Shown: positions 8,978 through 17,578 of the stretch, one piece after another
Numbering within the stretch: the stretch's first letter is position 1
Layout: each line of letters starts with the position of its first letter
Assembly (NCBI RefSeq): GCF_023016085.1
Contig: NZ_JALKBF010000003.1
Span: forward strand, 62,001 to 126,000
DNA: 64,000 nt
DNA from: Aliiroseovarius sp. F47248L
GTDB taxonomy: Bacteria > Pseudomonadota > Alphaproteobacteria > Rhodobacterales > Rhodobacteraceae
Direction of reading: 5' to 3'
Notes under the pieces: model-generated
What the model was told of the DNA's origin: nothing
What the model saw: only the letters and a program-made list of their open reading frames with translations
Databases searched by the model: none
Translations under genes and position numbers: made by a program

Positions 8978-9418
8978 ATGAAAGATCGAAACATGAATGA
9001 TGGTTGCCTGTTTTGCCGGATCGCATCCGGCGATGTGCCTGCTCATCGCGTCTATGAGGACGACCATATCCTGGCTTTTCTGGACCTGCATCCGATCCGT
9101 GCCGGCCATGCGCTGGTCATTCCGAAAGCGCATCATGTCTGGTTCGAAGACCTGCCCGAGGACCTGGCGACGCGGATAACAAGTTGCGCGCAGCGTTTGG
9201 CGCAGCGAATGAAGGCGCTATACGGGGTCGAGCGCGTCGCGATGTTTTACACCGGTATCCATGTGCCTCATGCCCATGCCCATGTGGTGCCTATGCATCA
9301 TGTGCATGATGTCACCTCGCAGGCGTATCTTTCGGCAGGCACCGACGAATACACTTTACCGCCGCAACTTCCAGACCCCGAAATGGCAGAGATAGCGCGT
9401 AAACTGCGTGCTGGTTAA
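8978..9418 (+). CDS. HIT family (histidine triad) protein
   Basis: A 146-residue histidine-triad nucleotide hydrolase/transferase-type protein. The catalytic motif is visible as VPHAHAHVVP with His98, His100 and His102, and the N-terminal CLFCRIASGDVPAHRVYEDD is the usual family opening, with two cysteines of the CxxC type. The start at 8978 or at the ATG 15 bases later (8993) are both possible. It stands alone between the TRAP genes and the Rieske oxygenase gene; no operon partner is apparent. Physiological substrate unknown; family members act on AMP-lysine-type or dinucleotide substrates. Confidence 0.88.
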   Translation: MKDRNMNDGCLFCRIASGDVPAHRVYEDDHILAFLDLHPIRAGHALVIPKAHHVWFEDLPEDLATRITSCAQRLAQRMKALYGVERVAMFYTGIHVPHAHAHVVPMHHVHDVTSQAYLSAGTDEYTLPPQLPDPEMAEIARKLRAG

Positions 9419-9587
9419 CTGTCCATCGGCTGTTTCAAGGTCGATGTCGCATCTTCTAAACCGATCAGCCTTGTTGCATTCTTTCTGAAACGCAGCGAAG
9501 GTCTTGAGTCGATAAGGGCTGCGCATTCGTACTGGACCGGGTGCACGATCAAAGCTTGAATCACGACAAATTATCGAAAGGCATGGC

Positions 9588-10628
9588 ATGTTTTTAAAGA
9601 ACGCTTGGTACGTGGCCGCGTGGGGTTCCGAGATTACGCGCGATCTGCAACAGATCATGGTCCTCGGTGAAAAGATCTGTGTTTTCCGGTCAGAATCCGG
9701 CGAGCTTGTCGGGCTTGAGGATGCTTGTCCACACCGCAAGCTGCCGCTTTCAAAAGGTCGGATCAAGGGCGATACGGTTGAATGCGGCTATCATGGCCTG
9801 ACGTTTGATTGTGCGGGACAATGCGTGTGGTCACCGGGGACGGGTCGCATCCCTTCAAATGCCAAAGTACATGCCTATCCGTTGCATGAAGAATACGGAC
9901 TGGTTTGGATCTGGATGGGCAATCCCGCACTGGCTGATCCAAACGACATCTTCGAGATTGAAAACTACGATGATCCCGCTTGGGGCATCAACCGTGGCGC
10001 AGCAATGGAGCTGGACTGCAACTACTTGTTGATGTGCGATAACCTGTTGGACCCGACCCATGTCGCTTGGGTCCATGAAAGTAGCTTTGGCCAGTCCGCG
10101 ACCAAAGACGCACCCCTGCGCGTCAGCAAGACGAATGACAGCATTATCGTGCATCGTTGGATGATGGATGTGGAACCCGCACCGTTCTATAAAAAGGTCG
10201 TCGGTTTCAAGGGCAACTGCGACCGTCTGCAGCACTATGAGGTAAGGTATCCGAGCCACGCCCTGATCAAGGCGGTCTTTACGCCTGCTGGAACCGGCGG
10301 ACCGGATGGCCCCTTGCATGAAGATGTCTTTATCATGGATAGCTACAATTTCATGACTCCGACCAACGAAGGTCAAACCCGCTACTATTGGTTCCAGCTT
10401 CGCAATATCCGCCCCGACGATGAAGCGCTGTCAAAACTAATGAGTGAGGACGTACAGCACGCGTTTGAAGAGGACCGGGCGGTCCTGAATGAGGTGCAGA
10501 AGGGTATGGCCAATAAACGGACGCCACATATCGACCTGCCGATCGATGGCGGTCAGTTGCGTTTCCGGCGCCAGCTTCAAGCAATGATCAACGAGGAGCA
10601 GGAAGTAGACCGACAGATGGCCGAATAG
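9588..10628 (+). CDS. Rieske non-haem iron oxygenase, vanillate demethylase (VanA)-like
   Basis: A 346-residue oxygenase component of the VanA type. The Rieske cluster ligands are Cys47/His49 and Cys66/His69 (C-x-H-x16-C-x2-H). The mononuclear iron site is indicated by DNLLDPTHVAWVH with His158 and His163. Such enzymes O-demethylate or hydroxylate aromatic acids and need a reductase (VanB-like), which is not encoded nearby. Base composition appears lower in GC than the neighbouring genes, and the gene is flanked by a decayed OmpA-family gene, suggesting acquisition at an unstable spot. Vanillate is only one possible substrate. Confidence 0.85.
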   Translation: MFLKNAWYVAAWGSEITRDLQQIMVLGEKICVFRSESGELVGLEDACPHRKLPLSKGRIKGDTVECGYHGLTFDCAGQCVWSPGTGRIPSNAKVHAYPLHEEYGLVWIWMGNPALADPNDIFEIENYDDPAWGINRGAAMELDCNYLLMCDNLLDPTHVAWVHESSFGQSATKDAPLRVSKTNDSIIVHRWMMDVEPAPFYKKVVGFKGNCDRLQHYEVRYPSHALIKAVFTPAGTGGPDGPLHEDVFIMDSYNFMTPTNEGQTRYYWFQLRNIRPDDEALSKLMSEDVQHAFEEDRAVLNEVQKGMANKRTPHIDLPIDGGQLRFRRQLQAMINEEQEVDRQMAE

Positions 10629-10780
10629 CAAACTTCGCATCGAATTGGTCGGTGGGACATCGGCCAGTGCCGCGCCCATAAAGCCTGTCAGATTCTGGGA
10701 CAGGCCAGCGGCTGTGTCTTTGCAGGCGAACGGGTAGGTTTAGGAGCACCCGAGGCCGAGACCGCGGCGATGGCAGCTAA

Positions 10781-11255
10781 GAGATCATCAAGGATGACAA
10801 CGCCTTGCGCGCGGCGCCGGCGCGCTAGACCGCGTTTGATCGTCGTTTCAGCCGGCGCCGATCCGGCACATCCCGCAAGTGCGCAACCTTGTCCCGGTGA
10901 TAGACTTGGATTCTGTAACGTTTGAATCCGGGTCCGCTGCGATCAAGCGCGGTCACTGGCGCGGCTGGGCAAGTTGATTCAAAGCTATGTGGCCAATGAC
11001 CGGAACGAGGTGTTCCTGATCGAAGGTCACACTGATGTAGTGGGGTCAGCCACCTATAATCTGGCCTTGTCAGACCGTCGCCCGGAATCGGTGGCGCTGG
11101 CTTTGACTGAGTATTTTGATGTGCCACCCGAAAACTTGATCGTGCAAGGGTATGGCGAGGCCTTCCTGAAGGTGGATTCCGAACTCGAAGAACGGGCGAA
11201 CCGCCGCGCCAGTGTGCGCCTGATCACCCAGTTGTTGCGTCAGGCCTCCAACTGA
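10781..11255 (+). pseudogene. Decayed OmpA-family gene, C-terminal remnant
   Basis: Three pieces of one OmpA-family protein are found in three different frames. Frame 2 near 10781-10812 encodes EIIKDDNALR; frame 1 from about 10861 encodes IRHIPQVRNLVPVIDLDS followed by VTFESGSAAI; frame 3 from 10956 to 11255 encodes LARLGKLIQSYV and then the peptidoglycan-binding end with IEGHTDVVG and ELEERANRRASVRL. Stop codons and at least two frameshifts separate them. An in-frame ATG at 10974 would give a 93-residue product covering most of an OmpA-like domain but without signal peptide, so function is unlikely. The 345 bp between the Rieske gene and 10974 hold nothing else that I can recognise. Confidence 0.75.
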
Positions 11256-11360
11256 TCAGGCCATGACGGATCACTCATTGGCTTGGTCAGCCATAGATCA
11301 ACACCGTTGCCCGTCCGCATTCTGTGCGCGGTTGAGGTGTTCGAACCGACCCGCTTTGGC

Positions 11361-12662
11361 TCAGGCAGGTTCAGGAGCCACACCGGCCACATAAACCTGT
11401 TCCACTGCACGGTCGTCACCCATCATCATCAACACGAACAACTCTTCCGACAGGGTGGTTGCTCGTGCCATCCGCAAAGCCATAGCCTTGGTGGCAGACG
11501 CATTCAGCACGACAATGTCGGCGTCACTTCCGGTGGCAAGCGTGCCGATCTTGTCCTCAAGCCCCAGCGCCAGCGCATTGCCGCGGGTGATCCAGTGAAA
11601 AGCGCGCAGCGGGTGCAGGGATTGACCCTGCAATTGCAACACCTTGTAGCCCTCGTTCAGCGTTTGCAGCATCGAGTAGCTGGTGCCAGCGCCCACATCG
11701 GTGGCAATTGCGTTGGTGATGCCCCGGCCGCGCAGGCCCGCGTCATCGAACAGCCCGCTGCCCAGAAACAGGTTCGAGGTCGGGCAGAACACCGGATGCG
11801 CGCCGGTGTCGACCAGCGCGTCGATCTCGCGCGGTTGCAGGTGGATGGAATGGCCCAGAAGCATCTTGGGGCTCAGCAATTCATAGGATTGATAGACATC
11901 CAGATAGTCGCGGGCATCGGGGTAAAGCTCGGCGGTAAAGGCAATCTCGTCGTGGTTTTCGGACAGATGCGTTTGTACGTAGCAATCAGGATGTTCCTGC
12001 ACCAAGGCTTGCGCCATCTCCATCTGCGCAGGGGTCGAGGTGATCGCGAAGCGCGGCGTGATCGCATAGTGGCCGCGCCCGGTGCCATGCCATGCGTCGA
12101 TCAACGTCTTGGTGTCGTCATAGGATGATTGCGGCGTGTCGCGAAGCCCGTCCGGCGCATTGCGGTCCATCATCACTTTACCGCCGATCATGCACATGTT
12201 GCGCCGGGCGGCCTCGGTAAAGAACGCATCCGCAGACGTTTTGTGGACCGAACAATAGGCCACCGCCGTCGTGGTGCCATGCGCGGTGATCTGGTCATAG
12301 AACCTGCCCGCCATCGTCGCGCTATGCGCGGGGTCGGAATATTCTGTCTCGGCAGGGAACGTGTAGGTGTTCAGCCAATCCAGAAGCTGCGCGCCCCAAG
12401 AGGCAATCACCTGCACCTGCGGGAAATGGATATGCGTGTCGATGAAACCGGCCATCAGAAGGTGTGGACGGTGGTCGATGATCCGCGCGTCATTAGACTG
12501 TGCGCTGACTGTGGTGTAATCGCCAGCGGCGATGATCTTGCCATCCTCGACCAGCACCGCGCCATCCTCGCAATACTCATAAGCGTGGGTGTCGTCAGGG
12601 CCGGTTGGTTCGGCGTTGAAGCTGAGCGTGCGGCCACGCAGAAGTGTTTGCGGCGAAGTCAT
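11361..12662 (-). CDS. guaD: Guanine deaminase
   Basis: A 433-residue amidohydrolase-superfamily enzyme that converts guanine to xanthine and ammonia. Metal ligands are visible: the HxH pair at His77/His79 in FIDTHIHFPQ, THLSEN and LGHSIHL later, and the ATDVGAG aspartate. The FIDTHIHFPQ and THLSEN contexts are characteristic of guanine deaminase within the ATZ/TRZ-like group. It is the last gene of a minus-strand purine operon after xdhA, xdhB, xdhC and a permease, and feeds xanthine to the dehydrogenase. A hairpin lies between it and the permease gene upstream. Confidence 0.93.
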   Translation of the reverse strand: MTSPQTLLRGRTLSFNAEPTGPDDTHAYEYCEDGAVLVEDGKIIAAGDYTTVSAQSNDARIIDHRPHLLMAGFIDTHIHFPQVQVIASWGAQLLDWLNTYTFPAETEYSDPAHSATMAGRFYDQITAHGTTTAVAYCSVHKTSADAFFTEAARRNMCMIGGKVMMDRNAPDGLRDTPQSSYDDTKTLIDAWHGTGRGHYAITPRFAITSTPAQMEMAQALVQEHPDCYVQTHLSENHDEIAFTAELYPDARDYLDVYQSYELLSPKMLLGHSIHLQPREIDALVDTGAHPVFCPTSNLFLGSGLFDDAGLRGRGITNAIATDVGAGTSYSMLQTLNEGYKVLQLQGQSLHPLRAFHWITRGNALALGLEDKIGTLATGSDADIVVLNASATKAMALRMARATTLSEELFVLMMMGDDRAVEQVYVAGVAPEPA

Positions 12663-12676
12663 TGTGTAATCCGTTC

Positions 12677-12713
12677 AAGAAAAGGCACAGGACGCAACAC
12701 GCGCGCCCTGTGC
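12677..12713 (-). terminator. Hairpin with T-run between the permease gene and guaD
   Basis: On the minus strand GCACAGG (12713-12707) pairs with CCTGTGC (12691-12685), followed by CTTTTCTT. It can act as a terminator of the xdhABC-permease transcript or an attenuator before guaD. Confidence 0.5.
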
Positions 12714-12736
12714 TGAGTTTGGGCGAAAGGGAGGAA

Positions 12737-14320
12737 CTATTCGCCCGGCGTTACTTGTGGCTCGTCCGTCGGCAGGTTCTCGTTCACCAGCTCGTCTTCC
12801 TTGTGGAAGTGCGGATAGATGAACAGGAACGCCGCGGCGATCAGATACCCCATGCTGACCCCGCTAAGGCTTGGCCAATGCAGGCTGGCCGAATGGACGA
12901 TACCAACCAGCGACATGCCACATGCAGCAAGAGCAAACCCGCCGGCGTTGCGGAACCGTCCGTCAATCACGCTGGCTACGATGGCACCCCAAATCAGGCC
13001 GGTCAGAATGGCCCCTTGGCTCAGCGCCAAATGACCCTCGAAATGCGCGCCTTGTTGCAACAGCGCTGCAGTCAACGCTTCGTCACCAAGACGCGGCAGG
13101 CCTTCTACCCCGGTTGCACCAAGTGCGCCCATCAGCGACCCCCATTTGGTCACAAGAAAGGACGAGACATGCGGCATCATCGCGATGGTCACGGCGGCCA
13201 TATGCTCGGTCTTGACCGAATGTGCCGTGTTGGTGATCAGGCTTAGGGCCACGAAGACCAGAACTGGCGCGGCGGCAGCCACGGGGATCAGGTTGTTCAG
13301 AAAAGCCAGCAACCCAAAGAACGCCGCGAAGGGAATGACCAACCCAACCGCGATGATATAGCCGGTATGTGCCCCCATCCGTTTGTAAGCGGGGTGGCCG
13401 ATATAGGCCGTGGTCGGGAAGGGCGAGCCAAAGACCGCTCCGATCATCGTGCCCACGCCGTCCACAACCTGACAGGTTCCCACCGGATAGTGGTCGCCCG
13501 CCGCTTCGGCGCTTTCGACATTGTTCATGGTTTCGATGAAGTTATAGATCTGCACCGGCACCAGAACCAGGAACAGTTCGGGATTGGCGAACAGGTGCTG
13601 GATACCCGCGATCAAATCACCGAAATAGGGCAGGGGCGGATAGAAGCCGACGCCTTCAAAGCTGATGGTCGCCTTGCCCATGCCCAGTGCAACCACGGTG
13701 CCGACGATCAGCGCCAGAAGACCGGCGGGAATGTTAAAGGGCAGACGGAAACGTCCGACCAGACCCCACAGGATGATAATCATCGAGGCAAAACCGATGA
13801 ACGGATCCTCGAAAACGGTGGCCAGAGGCACAGTGCCGATGAACACAAGCGCGATCCCGCACAAAGTGCCCAACATACCCGCGCGCGGTGTAACGCGTTT
13901 CAGCCACGGGCCGACGATGGCTCCAAGTCCTGCAACGATCCCCCCCATGAAACCCGCACCGATGCCCACTTGCCAAGCAAGTGTTGCGTCATTGGTGGAC
14001 CAGTAAATTGGCCCGATCACACCAAACAGGTAGACGAACATGACGGGCGTCGAAATACCATAGGGCAGGGCGGTCACGTCGCGCCCATGCCGCGCGGCAG
14101 CCCGTTTTGCAAGCCAGGTATAGGCCGCGACACCGGCCATGATAGCCACGGCCGCACCGGGTAGGATGCGGCCAAACACGATCTCGGTCGGCATGTTGAA
14201 AACGAACTGACAGACGCCAGCCAACACGATCAGATTGATCAAGTTGTCCGTAAACAGCGCCCAAAACGCGCTGAAATCACTGCGCGCAAATAGCTTGTAG
14301 TTATGTGTTGTCCCGTCCAT
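12737..14320 (-). CDS. Purine permease of the xanthine/uracil (NCS2/AzgA-like) family
   Basis: A 527-residue protein with about twelve hydrophobic helices. Segments such as GRDVTALPYGISTPVMFVYL (residues 78-97), IYNFIETMNNVESAEAAGD and VFGSPFPTTAYIGHPAYKRMGA resemble AzgA/NCS2-type permeases, in which the acidic residues of the middle helices contact the nucleobase. It lies directly after xdhC (gap of about 40 bp) and before guaD, so uptake of guanine, hypoxanthine or xanthine is the likely role. The C-terminal ~30 residues are acidic and cytoplasmic. Substrate choice is inference from context. Confidence 0.82.
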   Translation of the reverse strand: MDGTTHNYKLFARSDFSAFWALFTDNLINLIVLAGVCQFVFNMPTEIVFGRILPGAAVAIMAGVAAYTWLAKRAAARHGRDVTALPYGISTPVMFVYLFGVIGPIYWSTNDATLAWQVGIGAGFMGGIVAGLGAIVGPWLKRVTPRAGMLGTLCGIALVFIGTVPLATVFEDPFIGFASMIIILWGLVGRFRLPFNIPAGLLALIVGTVVALGMGKATISFEGVGFYPPLPYFGDLIAGIQHLFANPELFLVLVPVQIYNFIETMNNVESAEAAGDHYPVGTCQVVDGVGTMIGAVFGSPFPTTAYIGHPAYKRMGAHTGYIIAVGLVIPFAAFFGLLAFLNNLIPVAAAAPVLVFVALSLITNTAHSVKTEHMAAVTIAMMPHVSSFLVTKWGSLMGALGATGVEGLPRLGDEALTAALLQQGAHFEGHLALSQGAILTGLIWGAIVASVIDGRFRNAGGFALAACGMSLVGIVHSASLHWPSLSGVSMGYLIAAAFLFIYPHFHKEDELVNENLPTDEPQVTPGE

Positions 14321-14359
14321 GACGGTCTCCTCCTCTGTGACCGATGGTCAGTCACGCCG

Positions 14360-15244
14360 CTAAACGACAGTGCTGTCCTTTTGGTCTTGTTGTTTGCCCG
14401 CGACGGGCGCTCCCATGTCCCATTGCAGGGAATTTGCGGCAGTTTCAGAGGTCAAATCAGCGATCACTTCCGCCGCCACGAAGGCCGCGATCACGCTGGG
14501 CCGCTTATCGCGGCTGCCGCTTGCCCCGATGGGGCAAATCAATTGTTCGGTGCTGTGGTTGTCGCCATGCTGGCGGACCCAGTTGCGAAACTTGGCCCGC
14601 TTGGTGGCCGATCCGATCATGCCGACATATCGCGCGTCGCCTTTTTCCAGTGCGGCAAGCGTCAGCAGAAAATCAAGCGCGTGGTCATGGGTCAGCACGA
14701 CAAAGGCGCTGCCAGCCGGGGCATTGGCGATATCCACTTCCGGGATGGCGCTTAATCTTGTTTCCACATCTGCCCGGCATTGGGCCAATTCATTTTCACG
14801 AGTATCAATCAGGATGCAGCACACCGGCATATGCTGAAACAGATCGGCCAGCGCACGCCCCACATGACCCGCCCCCATGACATAGACATGGGGCAGATGC
14901 GCCGCCTGATCCTGTGCCCTTGTCAGCGCATCGCGCTTGTCAGCCCGGCGCATTCGCGCCAGCGACAGCTCGACCCGGCCTCCGCAGCACTGGCCGATTT
15001 CGGGGCCAAGCGGCACGTCCAGATCAAGGTTCAGAACACCGCCCTTCAGCATGTCGCGAGCATGTTCGATGGCGATGAACTCCAATTGCCCGCCCCCGAT
15101 GGTTCCCCACAGGTGCTCCCGCGTCACGAACATCTCGGTCCCTTCATTGCGCGGAGACGAGCCGCGCACGCGGGTCAATGTCACGCGAATGACCGGCCCG
15201 TTCAGGGACAGAAAGTCGGACAGGGTGCGCACGGGGTGGGCCAT
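14360..15244 (-). CDS. xdhC: Xanthine dehydrogenase accessory protein XdhC
   Basis: XdhC binds molybdenum cofactor, promotes its sulfuration and inserts it into the XdhB subunit. The protein has the XdhC/CoxI N-terminal block (VTLTRVRGSSPRNEGTEMFV, GTIGGGQLE) and a C-terminal Rossmann-like domain starting VYVMGAGHVGRALADLF. The ATG at 15244 directly follows a GTG at 15247, which is itself adjacent to the xdhB stop, so the exact start is uncertain by one codon. Position immediately after xdhB is the usual order in Rhodobacteraceae. Confidence 0.93.
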   Translation of the reverse strand: MAHPVRTLSDFLSLNGPVIRVTLTRVRGSSPRNEGTEMFVTREHLWGTIGGGQLEFIAIEHARDMLKGGVLNLDLDVPLGPEIGQCCGGRVELSLARMRRADKRDALTRAQDQAAHLPHVYVMGAGHVGRALADLFQHMPVCCILIDTRENELAQCRADVETRLSAIPEVDIANAPAGSAFVVLTHDHALDFLLTLAALEKGDARYVGMIGSATKRAKFRNWVRQHGDNHSTEQLICPIGASGSRDKRPSVIAAFVAAEVIADLTSETAANSLQWDMGAPVAGKQQDQKDSTVV

Positions 15245-15247
15245 CAC

Positions 15248-17575
15248 TCAGCCCGCCGCCTTCAGACGTTCGACCGCAATCAATACACGCTCAGGCGTGG
15301 CAGGCGCATCAAGACGCGGGCAAATGCGATAGTCTGCGACCGAGGCTACCGCCATCGACAAGGCCTCGAACACCGAAATGCCCAGCATGAAGGGCGGCTC
15401 GCCCACGGCCTTGGAGCGTTTGATGGTCAGTTCGCGGTTATCGGACCAGTCGACCAGTTTCACATTAAATTTGCGCGGCCGGTCGGAAGCCAACGGAATT
15501 TTGTAAGTCGACGGCGCATGCGTGCGCAAACGACCTGAATCATCCCACCAAAGCTCTTCTGTGGTCAGCCAGCCCATGCCTTGAATGAACGCGCCTTCGA
15601 CTTGACCCTTGTCCAATACCGGGTTCAGCGACCGGCCTACATCGTGCAGGATATCTGTCTGTTCGACCCGGTACTCGCCGGTCAGCGTGTCAATAGTGAC
15701 CTCGGAACAAGCCGCACCATAGGCATAGTAATAGAAGGGCCGTCCCTTGCCAGCGGCGCGGTCCCAGTGGATCTTGGGCGTTTTGTAGAAGCCTGCGGCG
15801 GACAATTGAACGCGGGCCAGATACGCCTGTTTGATGAAGGCATCAAAGCTCAGAACCTCGTCACCGATGCGCACTTGGTTGGGTTCGAACACCACGGCAT
15901 CTGGTGCAACATCCCACTTGCTGGCCGCAAATTCGACCAGCCGCGCCTTGATCTGCTCGACCGCGTTCAGCGCGGCCATGCCGTTCAGGTCGGTGCCCGA
16001 CGAGGCGGCGGTGGCCGAAGTGTTCGGTACTTTCTCGGTCGTCGTTTTGGTGATTTTGATGCGCTCGAAATCCACTTGGAACGCCTCGGCCACCACTTGG
16101 GCAACCTTGGTGTTCAGACCTTGACCCATTTCGGTGCCGCCATGGTTCAAGTGGATCGACCCGTCATTATAGACATGGACCAGCGCACCCGCCTGATTAT
16201 ACCAGGTCGCAGTGAACGAGATGCCGAACTTGACCGGCGTCAGCGCGATGCCTTTTTTCAGAATGCGTGATGTGGCATTAAAATCAATGATCGCTTTGCG
16301 ACGTGCGCGATAATCGGCGCTTTCCTCAAGCTCGCTCACCAGACGGTCCAGGATATTATCCTCAACCTCTTGATGATAGGGCGTCAGATCACGCCCCTTA
16401 CCGCCATAGAAGTTCGCCTTGCGCACATCCAGCGGGTCTTGGCCAGTGGCATAGGCGATCTCTTCCATGATGCGCTCGGCGACGATCACGCCTTGCGGTC
16501 CACCGAAACCACGAAACGCTGTATTCGAAACGGTGTTGGTCTTCATCGGATGGCTAACCAACCGCACATTCGGATAAAAGTATGCATTGTCTGCGTGAAA
16601 CAAAGCGCGGTCGGTGACGGGGCCGGACAGGTCAGACGAAAACCCGCAGCGGGCGGCAAAGACACCATCCACAGCTTCAATCCGGCCTGCGTCATCAAAA
16701 CCCACGTCATAATCGATCACGAAATCATGCCGCTTGCCGGTCGCGGTCATATCCTGATCGCGGTCGGGGCGGATTTTCACCGCACGGCCCCATTTTTTGG
16801 CGGCCATTGCGGCGACCACACAGAACAGGTTCATCTGGCTTTCCTTGCCACCAAACCCGCCGCCCATACGGCGCACGTTCACCGTGACGGCGTTCGAGGG
16901 CACGCCCAACACATGGGCCACCATATGCTGCGCCTCGCTTGGGTGCTGGGTTGAACAATGGAGGATCACATCGTCATCCTCACCGGGAATGGCGAAGGCG
17001 ATATGGCCTTCCAGATACATGTGATCCTGCCCGCCGACGCTCATCCGTCCCTTGATGCGGTTGGTCGCCTTGGCAATAGCCGGAGCCACCTCGCCACGCT
17101 CCAACTTCAAGGGCGCAGTGACATGGGGATAGCCCGCATCCTGTGCAGCAATCGGGTCCAGCGCGTGGGGCAGCTCTTCACAATCAACTTTGGCGAGTTC
17201 AGCAGCCCGACGCGCAGCATCGCGAGTTTCGGCGATGACCGCAAACAGGGGCTGGCCGTGAAACTGGATCTTGTCGGTGGGAAACACCGGCTCGTCATTC
17301 AGGCCCGTTGGGCTGATATCGTTGTGGCCGGGGATATCGGCAGCAGTCAGAACGCCCACCACACCGGGGGCAGCGCGCACGGCACTCAGGTCCAAGCTGC
17401 GGATATTGGCATGGGCCACGTCCGACACGCCCAGATAAGCGTGAAGCGTGCCGACGGGTTCGACGATATCGTCGGTATAGTCAGCCGCCCCCGTGACATG
17501 TTTGGTGGCGCTGTCATGGATGCGGTCGGTATGGGCGGCCCCACGGATCGAGACGTTGTCTTTCATATCATCCAC
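15248..17575 (-). CDS. xdhB: Xanthine dehydrogenase, molybdopterin-binding large subunit
   Basis: A 775-residue molybdenum hydroxylase subunit that oxidises hypoxanthine and xanthine to urate. Family landmarks include the GQDHMYLEGHIAF segment (about 180-192), MGGGFGGKE (about 230-238) lining the cofactor pocket, FRGFGGPQG with the substrate-binding arginine region, and VGEPPFMLG near the C terminus, which contains the catalytic glutamate. The length is standard. Start at 17575 or the ATG three codons later (17566) cannot be distinguished. Three bases separate it from the xdhA stop, so both subunits are co-translated. Confidence 0.96.
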   Translation of the reverse strand: MDDMKDNVSIRGAAHTDRIHDSATKHVTGAADYTDDIVEPVGTLHAYLGVSDVAHANIRSLDLSAVRAAPGVVGVLTAADIPGHNDISPTGLNDEPVFPTDKIQFHGQPLFAVIAETRDAARRAAELAKVDCEELPHALDPIAAQDAGYPHVTAPLKLERGEVAPAIAKATNRIKGRMSVGGQDHMYLEGHIAFAIPGEDDDVILHCSTQHPSEAQHMVAHVLGVPSNAVTVNVRRMGGGFGGKESQMNLFCVVAAMAAKKWGRAVKIRPDRDQDMTATGKRHDFVIDYDVGFDDAGRIEAVDGVFAARCGFSSDLSGPVTDRALFHADNAYFYPNVRLVSHPMKTNTVSNTAFRGFGGPQGVIVAERIMEEIAYATGQDPLDVRKANFYGGKGRDLTPYHQEVEDNILDRLVSELEESADYRARRKAIIDFNATSRILKKGIALTPVKFGISFTATWYNQAGALVHVYNDGSIHLNHGGTEMGQGLNTKVAQVVAEAFQVDFERIKITKTTTEKVPNTSATAASSGTDLNGMAALNAVEQIKARLVEFAASKWDVAPDAVVFEPNQVRIGDEVLSFDAFIKQAYLARVQLSAAGFYKTPKIHWDRAAGKGRPFYYYAYGAACSEVTIDTLTGEYRVEQTDILHDVGRSLNPVLDKGQVEGAFIQGMGWLTTEELWWDDSGRLRTHAPSTYKIPLASDRPRKFNVKLVDWSDNRELTIKRSKAVGEPPFMLGISVFEALSMAVASVADYRICPRLDAPATPERVLIAVERLKAAG

Positions 17576-17578
17576 TCC

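Noticed and set aside
9356..9766. A minus-strand 136-codon frame overlapping the HIT and Rieske genes, considered as a transposase fragment
   Set aside because: No transposase motif, no terminal inverted repeats and no target duplication could be recognised; it overlaps two convincing genes.
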